A stretch of DNA of 64,000 nucleotides from Gymnopus androsaceus JB14 (taxonomy: Eukaryota; Basidiomycota; Agaricomycetes; Agaricales; Omphalotaceae). This document shows positions 12,116-24,600 of this stretch, piece after piece (within the stretch, counting starts at the first letter, position 1; the number at the start of each line of letters is the position of its first letter). The stretch covers positions 372,001-436,000 of the forward strand of contig ML769387.1 of assembly GCA_009733575.1 (NCBI GenBank), in the 5' to 3' direction. Made by a program: the position numbers and the translations under genes. The notes beneath the pieces were generated by a model. The model did no database searches, was not told the origin of the DNA, and saw nothing but the letters and a program-made list of their open reading frames with translations.

Positions 12116-15100
12116 AGCTTTCCTAAATCCCAGGTTGGAGAAGATTGGGGATCAATTAGGGGCTGCATAGTGCCTGAGGTGTTTTGGGAGATATTCACAT
12201 AGGATGCAAACATGTATTAAATCTGATGACTTATCAAAAACTTTTTGAAAGCTTATTGAAATCATGCAATACATATGTTTTGAATAAAACCTCTACTTAT
12301 TTGAAACTTATTGATGATCTGCATTGCATTAAATCATTGATAACATCATGTAATCGGGGAAAGTATGCTGATGGATGGCCATTGAAAGGGCGATACAAAT
12401 AATCATCTGAATTTAATGCCAATTCAATATTATCCATTCCCATCCTCAACAAAATTTTGATCATATTGCAATGTATGCCGATCTTGACTTCTCATATTGC
12501 ATCTGTGATGCCAGACCTTCCTGTATCTAGTGCAATAGCCATATACCTAACTGGGAGAAAATATGTTGGGCATACAATCTTGATTGCCAATGCATTTTTT
12601 GTTCTCTGCCATGTTCCATTTTTCTGACCACTCGGTATCTTTCTTGAAAGTTCCTATCACTATGGCAATGTTTTCCAATCTTTGAAGTTCAAGTTGCCAA
12701 TGAGGCAATAATCTGAGAGGGACTTAGTGCAAGCAGGTGTTCCGAGTCTCCAAGGTTTGCAGTCCACTATTTAAGACCAGGCCCAATTAATTTAATGGGT
12801 CTGCAACTTCACTCAATGACCAGCCTGACTCAGAGGAGTACTTGGAGGGCGAGAATATCAAGCCTCCTGGGCCAGGCTTAGGCTCAGCCAGGACATCTTC
12901 GCGCGAACTGTTTCACCAGGCACTGAAATCCATTTGATTTCTGCTGGACCCAGGTTCACTTCTGAAACTATATTGTAGTTGACACAAGCACATGAACTTA
13001 TTCACCTAATAGCTGTGGGCATATTTTAAGTCACCCTGCACGATGTTCAGTTGTTCAACTTCTCTTTTCTTTTTCCCCCACCATCCCTTCGCTTCACCCA
13101 CACCTCCTCCAAGCTACTGGATGACTTCCCCGTAAGGTTTATTTGACGAAAAAAATGGTCAATTAAACATTTCACCAGGCCCTCAAGTTGAGCTTGGACA
13201 GCACCGGAAACATAATTTGAGTTCAAGATTTGAAATTCAGGACCTGTTCTAAAATGAATGGTTTTAGAAAGGCCTCGGGACCCTCTGTTAAAACGTTTTG
13301 CTTGCAATTACTCTCAGCCTATCAGCTGCACCATTGTGCTCCCTTTCCGTTATTGGTGCCAGCTCTCGGGTTGCTCAACATTGTGTATGCCCTCTGCTTG
13401 AAATCTAGACAGCCAAAAAGTGCCTATCAGCTGAAGGAAAGACCACTGTCTCTGGAGTAAAGCAAGGCCTGGGAGGAAAAAAAACGGCCTATCATAAGGG
13501 TGCCGTTGCCCATGCCGCATCTCCTTTACTCATACTCAAATGATGCGGTTGATGTAGCTGGTTTTGCCGTTTACAGACATGGGCAAAGCCAAATAATTTG
13601 TCAAAAAACCAAATTCAAATATTTTTCCACCTTTCATTCATTTTGCGTTATTTGACAGTTTATTGGCCTACAGGAAGTTCATCCACTATATCTCCTAAAG
13701 TTTCTTTCAACCTTCAAGCTTTGCCTTTTCCTCAAGCCTCTAGGTTGAAGCCTCTCAATCTGAAATATCAAGTTATGTGCCCTCAACACCTTTTTCAACA
13801 ATTTCCCTGTCATTCTCTCTCCTTTATCCCTTCCTTCACCTATTTCCCTTTGTCTCTGAGCTCATGTTTTTGCTACTGTTACTTAGTCATTCTGTAGCTT
13901 GGCCCATGTATTATATAGATTGCAATGCACTTCATTTTCAACACTCCTCATTTGCCCCATTAAACTGAGAAAAGAAATCAAAAAAAATTAATGGTCCATA
14001 TTAATCTGGAGCAAGCAGTTTCTTGGCTCTAGGAACTAGACATTACCAATTACATCATAATCTAATACCTTACAGTATAAGGCATTATCAGCATTGCTTG
14101 CCATGCACTTGAACATATATGTACCTTGCATGGCCAATCCGCTGCAATAAAAGTGAACGGATCGCAATATTCTACATCACACATCTCCTGACCATGCTAA
14201 AGTAATCAATCACCATCAATTGAAATCCAAGCCAATTATTTTACTGATATTGCATTGGATGGCGTCTAGTTACATTAGAACAGGCAAGATCACCATTGAA
14301 TGTCGACAAACCCCGATTTACTGATGAAGTTTTCAATATATTGTCATAACATGGGTAGGCTCTTTCCATTTTCAATCAATGGCGGGTTCAAAAGAATTTA
14401 GGCACCAACCAGGCCTAGGTAGTTTAGTCCAGCCCTCAGGCATTGGAAAAAAAAATTTTGACACCCAAAATTTGACTATTTTTGACCACCTTTTGCACGT
14501 CTTGAAGTTTCATAAAATGGAGTAGATCTCACATCCTTTGAAGTATAAGTATGCCCAGCCTTTACTGTGTATACTCTGTAGCCATACTACACCTCAGCCC
14601 TTGCTACTTGCCTTTGCAGGACTTACAATGGAATGGCTAGTATCATATTTTTCAGAAGGATTAATGGGGATGCGCTACAGTCTATGGATTAGATGTCAAT
14701 TATAATCAAGAACCAAAGCTCAAACTCAGGGTTACAGTCCCAAACAGGTGTCTATAAAGAGCCATCCATTGGATGAAATCTTATTATGATATTACCATAT
14801 ATGGGTGTGGGAATGCTTACATAGTAGTTAGTTCACCGACCAGGGTAAAAAAATTGGATGTCAAGTCATTTTTTATTAATTTGAACCCCTTGTTTCAAAT
14901 TATTCATCACATGACCTGTATCTGCTTACTCATCATCAGGCTGGGCAGACTTCTGGAACATTGATCTTCTTAATTCCCTAGTTCATGTGGGTGTTCACAT
15001 GGTACTATTGTTAATTCATTTCTATTCCATTGATCTCATTGTTACATACTGAATGGACCCCTTTGACTTTCTTCTCACTCCTGCCATATACTTTATGTTA

Positions 15101-15606
15101 TACTCACTATCTTTCTTGCCCACTATTGCTTCTTTCCTACTGCTATATCGTTTTGTTCTTTATCCTTATTTGTTATAAATAGTATTATAGAGGCAGTAGG
15201 TAGCCACCTAGTTTCTCTAATCTCAACCTCTTGGTCATTGGGGACTAGGTTTGTATCTGTATTCGTACTTGTGCAATAACTAACTTGGTCATTGGCGGAC
15301 TAGATTGGCCACCTTCTGGATCACTTGTGATTTGGGCCACTGTGCTAATTGCTTAGTTGGTTGGAGATCATTCATTTCTTTACTCTCTAGCTGTGTCCAT
15401 CTTTGATGCAAGGTTACTCCTCTTCATGTTCAGTAATGTGTGGCTCAGGTATGCCAGAAGCCAGGTTTCCAGGTCTTGGCGGTGCTGTGGCCGGGTTGGT
15501 CAGGTCCAAGCTCTGCAGACCCAATAATACACCAATTTTTTGGCAAGACCTCAAGGAACATGATTCTTACAAGTTTACTTCTGGTTAGACGGTATAAGAG
15601 TATTTA
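12116..15606. repeat. Left arm of 3.4-kb inverted repeat
   Basis: Reverse complement of 21648-24990 with a few percent mismatches and small indels. It begins with the end of an NLR TPR unit, including the same LGAA-stop, and continues through the NLR 3' flank. It ends in GACGGTATAAGAGTATT, which mirrors the first bases after the 3' LTR plus about four bases of LTR end. No gene seen in it; the longest reading frames are not kept in the other arm. Confidence 0.8.
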
Positions 15607-15607
15607 G

Positions 15608-15953
15608 TATATTCTATTGAACTATACATGGAACACTTTCTTGTAGTCTCCACTTGTTTGTATCACCATCCCATGCACTCCACTGTTATCGTCTTGCAGA
15701 CTCCACTCAGTCTCTCGCCGTATCCACTTGCTCTCTCGTAGTACCCACTTTACTGTATGGACAGTAGCCACACATATTCACGCAGTAGCCACCTGCCCAA
15801 TATATCACTTGTACTTAGGACTGTATATAAGCTTTAGGTACCATACCCTGTAATACCACCGTCGTCCCCCCCCATCGATCTGTGTGATTGCTACTACTAA
15901 GTCCTGTGTGGACTTACTGCTGCTACTTCCTATTTAGGAACGTAACTCTAATA
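15608..15953 (+). repeat. Copia 5' LTR, missing its first ~20 bp
   Basis: Matches 291-655 from TATATTCTATTG onward, but the terminal TGTTGG and about 20 bp are absent and the sequence joins directly to the inverted-repeat arm. No target-site duplication is found at this side. It differs from the 3' LTR at several sites, mostly transitions. Confidence 0.85.
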
Positions 15954-15966
15954 GGTTATGGGCCCC
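15954..15966 (+). other. Copia primer-binding site, initiator tRNA-Met anticodon arm
   Basis: GGTTATGGGCCC directly follows the 5' LTR. Its complement GGGCCCATAACC matches the anticodon arm of eukaryotic initiator tRNA-Met (GGGCUCAUAACC) with one G-U type difference. Priming by a cleaved half of this tRNA is known for Drosophila copia. The same site is at 656-667. Confidence 0.6.
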
Positions 15967-16009
15967 GGCCAACCATTGACGCATCTATTTGTGGACATAA
16001 CCCTTGTTG

Positions 16010-17509
16010 ATGTCACAATCTAGGCCTACTGCACCAACAGCTCGCAGAACAGCATCAGGACAAGCCGCCGCCGCAGGATCCAGCAGTAAACCAGCGCCTC
16101 TACTATTACCATTACCAGCCACCGATCCGAAGGCACCTTGTGCTTTGAAATCTCATATAGCAGACAAAGACAAAACCCGCGACAGGTGGTGGAATCCAAG
16201 TGACCAGAAGTGGTTTGTTTGTGCTAAACAGCCTTGCCAAAACCGGTACGATACACCTCACAAGGATACTAAATATACTGCAGAATTACCGGATTACACC
16301 AATCTACCTGATATTGGTCAGGAACAATTTATCAAAGTTGCAGAAAACGAAAGACAGGAGAAAAGATGTAGCAAACGTCTAGCTGGCAAACAGAAAGCCG
16401 CAGCCTCATCTTCATCTAATCCCACTCCAGCACCTACTCCTTCACCAGCTCCAGTTTTGTTACCAAAACAAGAGCCACAGCAAACACCACCTCCACTTCC
16501 ACCGAATCCATCCCCACAGCCATCTCCACAGCAAACTCCACAGCCGTTACCAAGTGATCTTCCACAAAGATCTCCACCCTCATCTCCATCAGATTCAGGA
16601 TCTGAATCATCAGGGGCATTTGAATCAGATTCCGACGACGACGATATGTCTAAAGCACTAAAAGCCTTTGATAAGGTTACAACCTTAAAGTCGGACAGAT
16701 CAAACTGGGATACGTGGAAAACTCGAGTGGAATTCACAGCCAGATCTATTGGCTACCAGCACTATTTCGAATGGAATCCACAAGTGACAACAGATCCAGA
16801 CGCAACGCAGAATGATAGAGAAAAGGACAATGACCTTTTGAATGCTATCATTGGCAGGTTATTGGATGGAATATTCCGAAGGTATAGGAACTACAACAAC
16901 ATGAAACGGTTGTGGGAAAATTTACTTGCTGATTATGATTCCAAAAATGCTCTCACTGAATCATTTTTGCAAAGGCAACTTCACACTATGCAATGCACCG
17001 ACCCATCCAAGGTTGATAAACATTTGGACGACATGATCAACATCCGGGACAACCTCACGACAAGAGGAATCAATATCAACAACGATATATTCATCAACAC
17101 CATTATGTCCTCTGTCCCTGATACCTTCAAAGCCACCATAAACACATTGGCTGTTTTCTCTGTGAAAGCAGACAAGAAGCTCAGTCCTGCCGAGCTTATT
17201 TCCACCATTCGTGCTGAATCAATGGTACACCAAATGCAACATGATCACAAGAAGGAATCGGCAAACTACGTCGGTAACAGGGGAAGAGGAGGTTTCCGAG
17301 GTCATGGAAATTCCTTTAGGGGAAATTCCCGAGGCAGAGGCCGAGGCCGCGGAGGAACAACAAGTCGCCAGGACTCTGTTTGTTACAACTGCGGAGGTAA
17401 AGGTCATTTTGGAAACCAATGTCCATCGGAGAAACGCAGCCAGGCCAACGAGGCCAAGGAGATGAAGGCTCCTAAGGAGAAGCAGAAGAAGAAGTCGGAT
17501 GGAAACTAG
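16010..17509 (+). CDS. gag: Copia Gag polyprotein
   Basis: About 499 residues, intact. A Pro/Ser-rich N-terminal region (roughly residues 120-220) is followed by the UBN2-type copia gag core, an Arg/Gly-rich stretch and one CCHC zinc knuckle, CYNCGGKGHFGNQC (C-X2-C-X4-H-X4-C), near residues 460-475. The protein would form the particle core and bind the RNA genome. I chose ATG 16010. The frame ends in TAG at 17507-17509, and pol follows in the same frame without a shift. The stop is either a read-through site or a CAG to TAG change, since many copia elements have one gag-pol frame. Confidence 0.85.
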   Translation: MSQSRPTAPTARRTASGQAAAAGSSSKPAPLLLPLPATDPKAPCALKSHIADKDKTRDRWWNPSDQKWFVCAKQPCQNRYDTPHKDTKYTAELPDYTNLPDIGQEQFIKVAENERQEKRCSKRLAGKQKAAASSSSNPTPAPTPSPAPVLLPKQEPQQTPPPLPPNPSPQPSPQQTPQPLPSDLPQRSPPSSPSDSGSESSGAFESDSDDDDMSKALKAFDKVTTLKSDRSNWDTWKTRVEFTARSIGYQHYFEWNPQVTTDPDATQNDREKDNDLLNAIIGRLLDGIFRRYRNYNNMKRLWENLLADYDSKNALTESFLQRQLHTMQCTDPSKVDKHLDDMINIRDNLTTRGININNDIFINTIMSSVPDTFKATINTLAVFSVKADKKLSPAELISTIRAESMVHQMQHDHKKESANYVGNRGRGGFRGHGNSFRGNSRGRGRGRGGTTSRQDSVCYNCGGKGHFGNQCPSEKRSQANEAKEMKAPKEKQKKKSDGN

Positions 17510-20500
17510 AGAGATAGGCCAAAGAACAGCAAAGTGGCATCCTCATCTATGCTTGAGGAAGTACCCGAGTCATCATGGGCAGCGATCGGAATTCCCGCTA
17601 AGCATGGGAATCTTGTCTTCGATTTTTCCGAAATAGCTGATAAATTCAAATTAGCTCTTTCATCACCGAGCAACAATAGATGTCAGAAATACAATTCTGA
17701 TGTAGTGCAAAACATCAAAGTCGACAGTCCGCCACCTCTTACTCTTAATGGTGAAGAGGAGGAAGAAGTATACATCAACGCTTACGCTGCAGCCCATAGT
17801 TACGGAGCAATTCTTTTTGACTCCAGATGCTCTATCCACATGACGCCGCTCACCGACAAACTCAGGAATCAAAGGGAGATTCCAACACGAGTCATTCAGG
17901 CCGCTAATGCGGAAACTTTCACAGCAAACATCTCCGGCACACTCCATCTGGAACTTCCAACATTTGAACAAAAGATAAGAATGTTAAAGCTCCCTAACAC
18001 CCTTCTATGTCCAGACACTCCCAACACACTCGTATCACTGGGAAAACTCAACAATGATGGTTACACCATCCATACCGCAAATGGTAAAATGACGATCAGA
18101 GATTGCCAGGGGAAACTTGTGGGAGTTATCCCAAAGACTAATGGACTATACCAGATCCCATCACGGGAACATGCCTATTCGACTAAGATCGGCAGATTGG
18201 TATCTCTTTACGAGGCACACTGCATCTTAGGTCACCTCAACTATGCTTATGTGAAGCATATGTTCCGAGACAACCAGGTTCGTGGAATCGGATTGGATCC
18301 GAAACAAATGGATGAACCGGAATGCCGCGCTTGTATGCTTGGGAAAGCATCCAGGTATCCTATCACTCAGGTGCAATCATCTCCACGTGCGGAGAATTTT
18401 GGAGACGTCTTCCACATGGACGTGTGGGGACCAGCACAAGTCAGGACGGTAAACCATTGCACTTACATGCTGACTTTAGTTGATGAAGCAACTGATTGGT
18501 TGGAGGAACCCCAAATGAAGTTGAAGGACGAGTCATTCGCACAGTACATGGTTCTCCAAACAGGTCTCCAAACTCAATATGGCACAACTGTTAAAGTTCT
18601 CCACTCTGATTGAGGGGGAGAATTTCTCAGTAACAAATTCAAGGCATATCTGGAACGTATTGGGACACGACAATGTCTCACGGTACACAACACCCTGGAA
18701 CACAATGGTATAGCAGAACGCACACATTGAACGTTGCTTAACACAGTTCGAAGTCTTTTGATCTCATCAGGACTCCCAAAATGGCTTTGGGGATTCATGA
18801 TGAAATACACGGTATATGTTTGGAACAGGACTCCGAAGAAGGCCATTGGAATGGCCACTCCATACAAGAAACGGTTTGGTATTAAACCAGACATTACTAA
18901 TCTTCGAATCTTCGGCAGTATTGTTTACGTTAAATGAGAAAAGGAACCCGGCAAATTGGAACCACAGGCTCAGGAAGGACGCTGGATAGGACTCGAACCC
19001 AAATAGAATGGTCACTACATCTACTGGCCAACACGTCACACGGTCACAACAGAGAGCAACGTAGTTTTCTCTGACAGACAGATCCAACCCGTTGAAGGGG
19101 AGGATGGAAATTTGGGAAATTTAGAAACATCAGTCACCGAGTCGGAACAGCCTGTCATACCAGTTCCAGAAGAAATTGCCGAACCAATTGCACCAGACAA
19201 AGTATCTGGGAAACGAGTCAGACAACCAACCAAGAAGATCAGGGACATCATTGAAGGACTTGGAGAAGGAAGTGATGAGTTGCGACATCTTACCGCATCT
19301 CTAGGTCAGGTAACATCAGAAATCAAATCTGATCCTTTATCTGTTGCAGAAGCTATGTGATGACCTGACAGCTCCAAATGGTACAATGCCATGAAGGACA
19401 AAATCTCCAGACTCCAGGAGCGTGGAACCTATACAATTGTCACTCCACCTCCAGATGCCAATATTCTCACATCCAAATGGGTCTATCGGACTAAAAAGGA
19501 TGAACGAGGTCACATTACAGGACACCGAGCTCGTCTTGTTGTACGTGGATTTAATCAAATCCCAGATGTTGACTGCTTCCCAGATGAAACCTTCGCATCT
19601 GTCACGAAACTCGCATCAGCCCGTGCTATACTCAGCATTGGAGCTGAGAAGAGCATGATTATTCACCAAATGGACGTGAAATCAGCTTACCTTTACGGAA
19701 AATTGGATGACAACGAGCGCATTTTTATGAAGGCACCTCCAGGCATTGATATAGGGGTAAAACCAGGTCAAACTTTACGGCTTAAACTCGCACTTTACGG
19801 ACTTAAACAAGCCGGTCGATGATGGTACATGCGATTTAGGGAAATCATGACCCAACTGGGGTTTAAACAGTCTGATTTTGATCACGCTGTTTTCTATCGC
19901 ACTAATCCCTTTACCATCATTTTCATACATGTTGACGACATGACATTGGTTACCGAAACCCTGGCCATCGTGGAGAAACTAAAGAAAGATATTGGGGCTA
20001 TAATCAAAGTTGTTGATTCCGGAGAAATCCATTGGCTACTTGGGATCGAGATCCGAAGATCTCTCCATAATAGGATGATTTACCTATCCCAGCAGTCATA
20101 CATTGACACCATACTCTCTCGCTATGGATTCTCGGATATAAAACCACTCTCTATTCCCTTCGATCCCCATATCCACCTCACCAAAGACCAATCACCCAAA
20201 ACGGTTGAGGATATCTCTTTTATGCGCGACAAACCCTACAGAGAGGCCCTTTGCGCTCTCCAGTACTTATCCATCGCTACGAGACCTGACATCACGTATG
20301 CAGTCTCTATCCTTGCTCGCTTTTCACAAAACCCCAGCATCACTCATTGGAGTGGTGTACGCTGTGTCTACGCCTATCTCAAATACACTCGAGACTTTTG
20401 GCTCAGTACGAGCAACCAGGAGACAGTCCAAGGTTACACGGATGCGGATGGTATGTCCCAAGAGGATCGACATGCTATTTCCGGATACATTTTTATGTTG

Positions 20501-20890
20501 AATGGCGGAGCAGTGTCTTGGTCATCGAAACAACAAGATACCATTTCTTTATCCACCACGGAAGCCAAGTATATTGCTTTGACCCATGCGGCAAAGGAAG
20601 CGATCTGGCTTAGGAATCTTTTATCGGAAATCTTTGGTCCTATTACTCATGCGATCCCTATCATGTCAGACAATCAGTCCGCCATCGCATTGGCAAAGGA
20701 TGATCATTTTCATGCCAGGACCAAACACATCGATATCCGATACCACTTCATCCGCTATGTCACCGAGGAAGGTAAAATTTGTCTTACATACTGCCCTACC
20801 AAAAACATGACGGCAGACATCTTCACCAAAGCCTTACCTTCAATGAAAGCCAAACACTTCGCAGCATCCATGGGATTAGCAAAGGTTTGA
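17510..20890 (+). pseudogene. pol: Copia Pol, one frame broken only by TGA codons
   Basis: Domains run in Ty1/copia order: aspartic protease (FDSRCSIHM, where DSG is expected), GAG-pre-integrase HHCC region near 18215-18340, integrase core (HMDVWGPA onward), reverse transcriptase (about 19430-20100, with HVDDM), and RNase H (YTDADG onward, ending near 20890). The whole region stays in one frame and is in frame with gag. It is interrupted by TGA at 18611, 18728, 18935, 19358, 19361 and 19820, with no frameshifts. Several would restore arginine by CGA to TGA reversal. With an Arg in the protease active site and six stops, the element cannot be autonomous. Confidence 0.9.
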
Positions 20891-20897
20891 AGGGGAG
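20891..20897 (+). other. Polypurine tract
   Basis: AGGGGAG lies between the pol stop codon (20888-20890) and the TGTTGG start of the 3' LTR. This is the expected position and composition for the plus-strand primer of an LTR retrotransposon. Confidence 0.75.
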
Positions 20898-21647
20898 TGT
20901 TGGAATATCAAAGGTAAATACTAGCTATGCCATAAAGTGAGCAAATTTTTTCTGTTTTTGAGCCTGTAATTGCCAATTTTTGAGCTTTTCATTGGCTTTA
21001 AAAACTTGATTCAACCTCTATATAATCTAAGTGAATGTTCTGAACAATGTCTGGCCCAAAGATCTGACATATGCACTGATTGAAATTACCTTTATATGGG
21101 CCAGAAAATGTGATTTTATTGACTTGCAAGATGTTCCCCTCATTTTCTGAGGTCTATGCTCATTGGACTGCCTACTCATGGTGCTAGTCAGATAAAGGAG
21201 ATGCTAAAGTGTATTTTGTATGCTTTCAGTAGATACTAAATTCACATTGTTTGTGACTGTGGCCTGTGTAAGTGAAAATTCGCTCATTTTACGGCATAGC
21301 GAGTATATTCTATCGAACTATACATGGAACACTTTCTCATAGTCTCCACTTTTTTGTATCACCATCCCATGCACTCCACTGTTATCGTCTCGCAGACTCC
21401 ACTCAGTCTCTCGCTGTATCCACTTGCTCTCTCGTAGTACCCACTTTACCGTATGGACAGTAGCCACACATATTCACGCAGTAGCCACCTGCCCGATATA
21501 TCACTTGTACTTAGGACTGTATATAAGCTTAGGTACCATACCCTGTAATACCACCGTCGTCCCCCCCATTGATCTGTGTGATTGCTACTACTAAGTCCTG
21601 TGTGGACTTACTGCTGCTACTTCCTATTTAGGAATGTAACTCTAATA
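20898..21647 (+). repeat. Copia 3' LTR, interrupted by a MITE
   Basis: Starts TGTTGGAATATC and ends CTCTAATA. Without the 383-bp insertion and its duplicated TA it is 365 bp, the same as the LTR at 291-655. It is followed by CTCTT (21648-21652), the five bases that precede the LTR at 291. Confidence 0.88.
20921..21303. mobile_element. MITE, 383 bp, inside the 3' LTR
   Basis: Inverted ends of about 29 bp: the left reads CTAGCTATGCCATAAAG, and the right in reverse complement reads CTCGCTATGCCGTAAAA. It is flanked by TA on both sides (20919-20920 and 21304-21305), and the other LTR copies show the empty site with one TA. No coding capacity. Tc1/mariner-type target choice. The insertion postdates copia integration. 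Confidence 0.85.
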
Positions 21648-24600
21648 CTCTTATACCGTCTCCAGAAGTAAACTTGTCAAGAATCATGTTCTTGAGGTCT
21701 TGCCAAAAAATTGGTGTATTATTGGGTCTGCAGAGCTGGACCTGACCCAACCCGGCACAGCCACCCAGCCTGGAAACCTGGCTTACCTGGCATACCTGAG
21801 CCACACATTACTGACATGAAGAGGAGTACCTTGCATCAAAGATGGAACAGCTAGAGATAAAGAAAATGATGATCTCAACAACTAGCAATAGCACAGTGGG
21901 CCAATCACAAGTATCAGAAGGTGGCAATCTAGTCCCCAATGACCAAGTTAGTTATTGCACAAGTACAGAATACAGATACAAACCTAGTCCCCAATGACCA
22001 AGAGGTTGAGATAGAGAACTAGGTGCTACCTACTGCTCTATAAGTACTATTTATAACAATAAGGATAAAAGAACAAAACAGATAATAGCAGTAGGAAGAA
22101 AGACAATAGTGCAAGAAAGAGCTAGGTGAGTATAACAATAAGTATATGGCAGGAGTGAGAAGAAGTCAAAGGGTCCATTCAGTATGTTAACAATGAGGAT
22201 CAATGGAATAGAAATGAAAACAATAGTACCATGTGAACACCACATGAACTAGGGAATTAGAAGGATCAATGTTCCAGAAGTCTGCCCAGCTGATGATGAG
22301 TAACAGATACAGTCATGTGATGAATAATTGAAAACAAGGGGGTTCAAATTATAAAAAATGACTGGACATCAATTTTTTTTACCTGGTCGGTGAACTAACT
22401 AACTATGTAAGCATTCCCACACCCATATATGGTATATCATGATAAGATTTCATCATGGATGGCTCTTTATAGACACTGTTTGGACACTGTACCCTCAGTT
22501 TGAGCTTTGTTCTTGATTATAATTGACATCCATAGACTGTAGCGCATCCCCATTAATCCTTCTGAAAAATATGATACTACCATTCATTGTAAGTCCTGCA
22601 AAGCAAGTACAAGGGCTGAGGTGTAGTATGGCTACAGAGTATACAAGTAAGGCTGCATACTTATACTTCAAAGGATGTGAGATCTACTCATTTATGAAAC
22701 TTCAAGACTGCCAAAAGTGGTCAAAATAGGTCAAATTTTGGGGTGTCAAAATTTTTTTTTTCCTGCCTGAGGGCTGGACTAACTAACCTAGGCCTGGTTG
22801 GGTGCTAAATTCTTTGAACCCCATTGATTGAAAATGGAAAAGCCATACCCATGTTATGACAATATATTGAAAACTTCATCAGTAAATCGGGGGTTTGTCG
22901 ACATTCAATGGTGATCTTGCCTGTTCTAATGTAACTAGACGCCATCAATGCAATATCAGTAAAATATTGCAGCTTGGATTTCAATTGATGGTGATTGATT
23001 ACTTTAGCATGTCAGGAGATGTGTGATGGTAGAATATTGCCATCCGTCACTTTTATTTCAGCGGATTGCCATCAAGTACATATATTTCAGTGCATGGCAA
23101 GCATTGATAATGCTTATACTGTAAGGTATTAGATTATGATGTATGGTAATGTCTAGTCCTAGAGCCAAGAAAACTGCTTGCTCAGATTATAGGACCATTA
23201 ATTTTTTTGATTTCTTTTTCTCAGTTTAATGGGGCAAATGAGGAGTGTTGAAAATGAAGTGCATTGCAAATCTATATAATACATGGGCAAGCTACAGAAT
23301 GACTAAGTACAGTACAAAAACATGAGACTCAGAGACAAAAGGGAAATAGGTGAAGGAAGGATAAAGGAGAGAGATGACAGGGAATGTTGAAAAAGGTGTA
23401 TTGAGGCACATAGACTTGAATATTTCAGATTGAGAGGCTTCAACCTAGAGGCTTGAGGAAAGCAAAGCTTGAAGTTGAAGAACTTTAGGAGATATAGTGG
23501 ATGACTTCCTGTAGCAATAAACTGTCAAATAACCAAAATGATGAACTGGTGGAAATATTTGAAATTTGGTTTTTTGACAAATTATTTGGCTTGCCATTCC
23601 TGTAAACCGCAAACCAGCTACATCAACGCATCATTTGAGTATGAAGTAAAGGAGATGCGGCATGGGCACGGCACCCTTATGAGGCCGTTTTTTCCTTCCA
23701 GGCTTGCTTTACTCAGAGACATGGTCATTTCCTTCAGCTATAGCACTTTTTGGCTGTCTAGATTCAAGCAGAGGGCATACACAAAGCTTGAGGCAACCAG
23801 AGCTGGCACCCAAAACGGAAAGGGAGCACATGGTGCAGCTGATAGCTGAGCGTAATTGCATGCAAAACGGTTTACAGAGGGGTCCCGAGGCCTTTCTAAA
23901 CCAATCATTTAGAACAGGTCCTGAATTTCAAATCTTGACTCCAAATATGTTTCCGGTGCTGTTCCAAGCTCACTTAGGGCCTGTGAAATGTTTAATTGAC
24001 CATTTTTCGTCAAATAAACCTTACGGGAAGTCATCCAGTAGCTTGGAGGGAAGGTGTGGGTGAAGCGAAGGGATGGTGGGGGAAAAAGAAAGAGAAGTTG
24101 AACAACTGAACATCGTGCAGGGTGACTTAAATATGCCCACAGCATTAGGTGATCGTTCATGTGCTTGTGTCAACTACAATATATTTCAGGAAGTGAACCT
24201 GGGTCCACAGAAATCAAATGGATTCAGTGCCATGGTGAAACATTCGCCAAGATGTCTGGCTGAGCCTAACCCTGGGCCCAGGAGGCTTGATATTCTCGCC
24301 CTCAAGTACTCCTCTGAGTCAGGCTGGTCATTGAGTGAAGTTGCAGACATTAAATTAATTGGGCTGGTCTTAAATAGTGGACTCAAACTTGGAGACTCGG
24401 AACACCTGCTGCACTAAGTCCTCTCAGATTATTGCTCATTGGCACTGAACTTCAAAGAATTGGAAAACATTGCCATAGTGATAGGAGCTTTCAAAGAAAA
24501 TACCGGAGATGGTCAGAAAAGTGGAACATGGGCAGAGAACAAAAATGCATTGCAATCAAATTGTAATGCACCAGACATATTTTCTCCCAGTTAGGATATA

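Noticed and set aside
18611..19822. TGA codons in pol read as recoding (stop reassigned)
   Set aside because: Host genes in the window end in TGA (carrier, NMT, DENND6-like) and there is no sign of a changed code; CpG decay explains the pattern.
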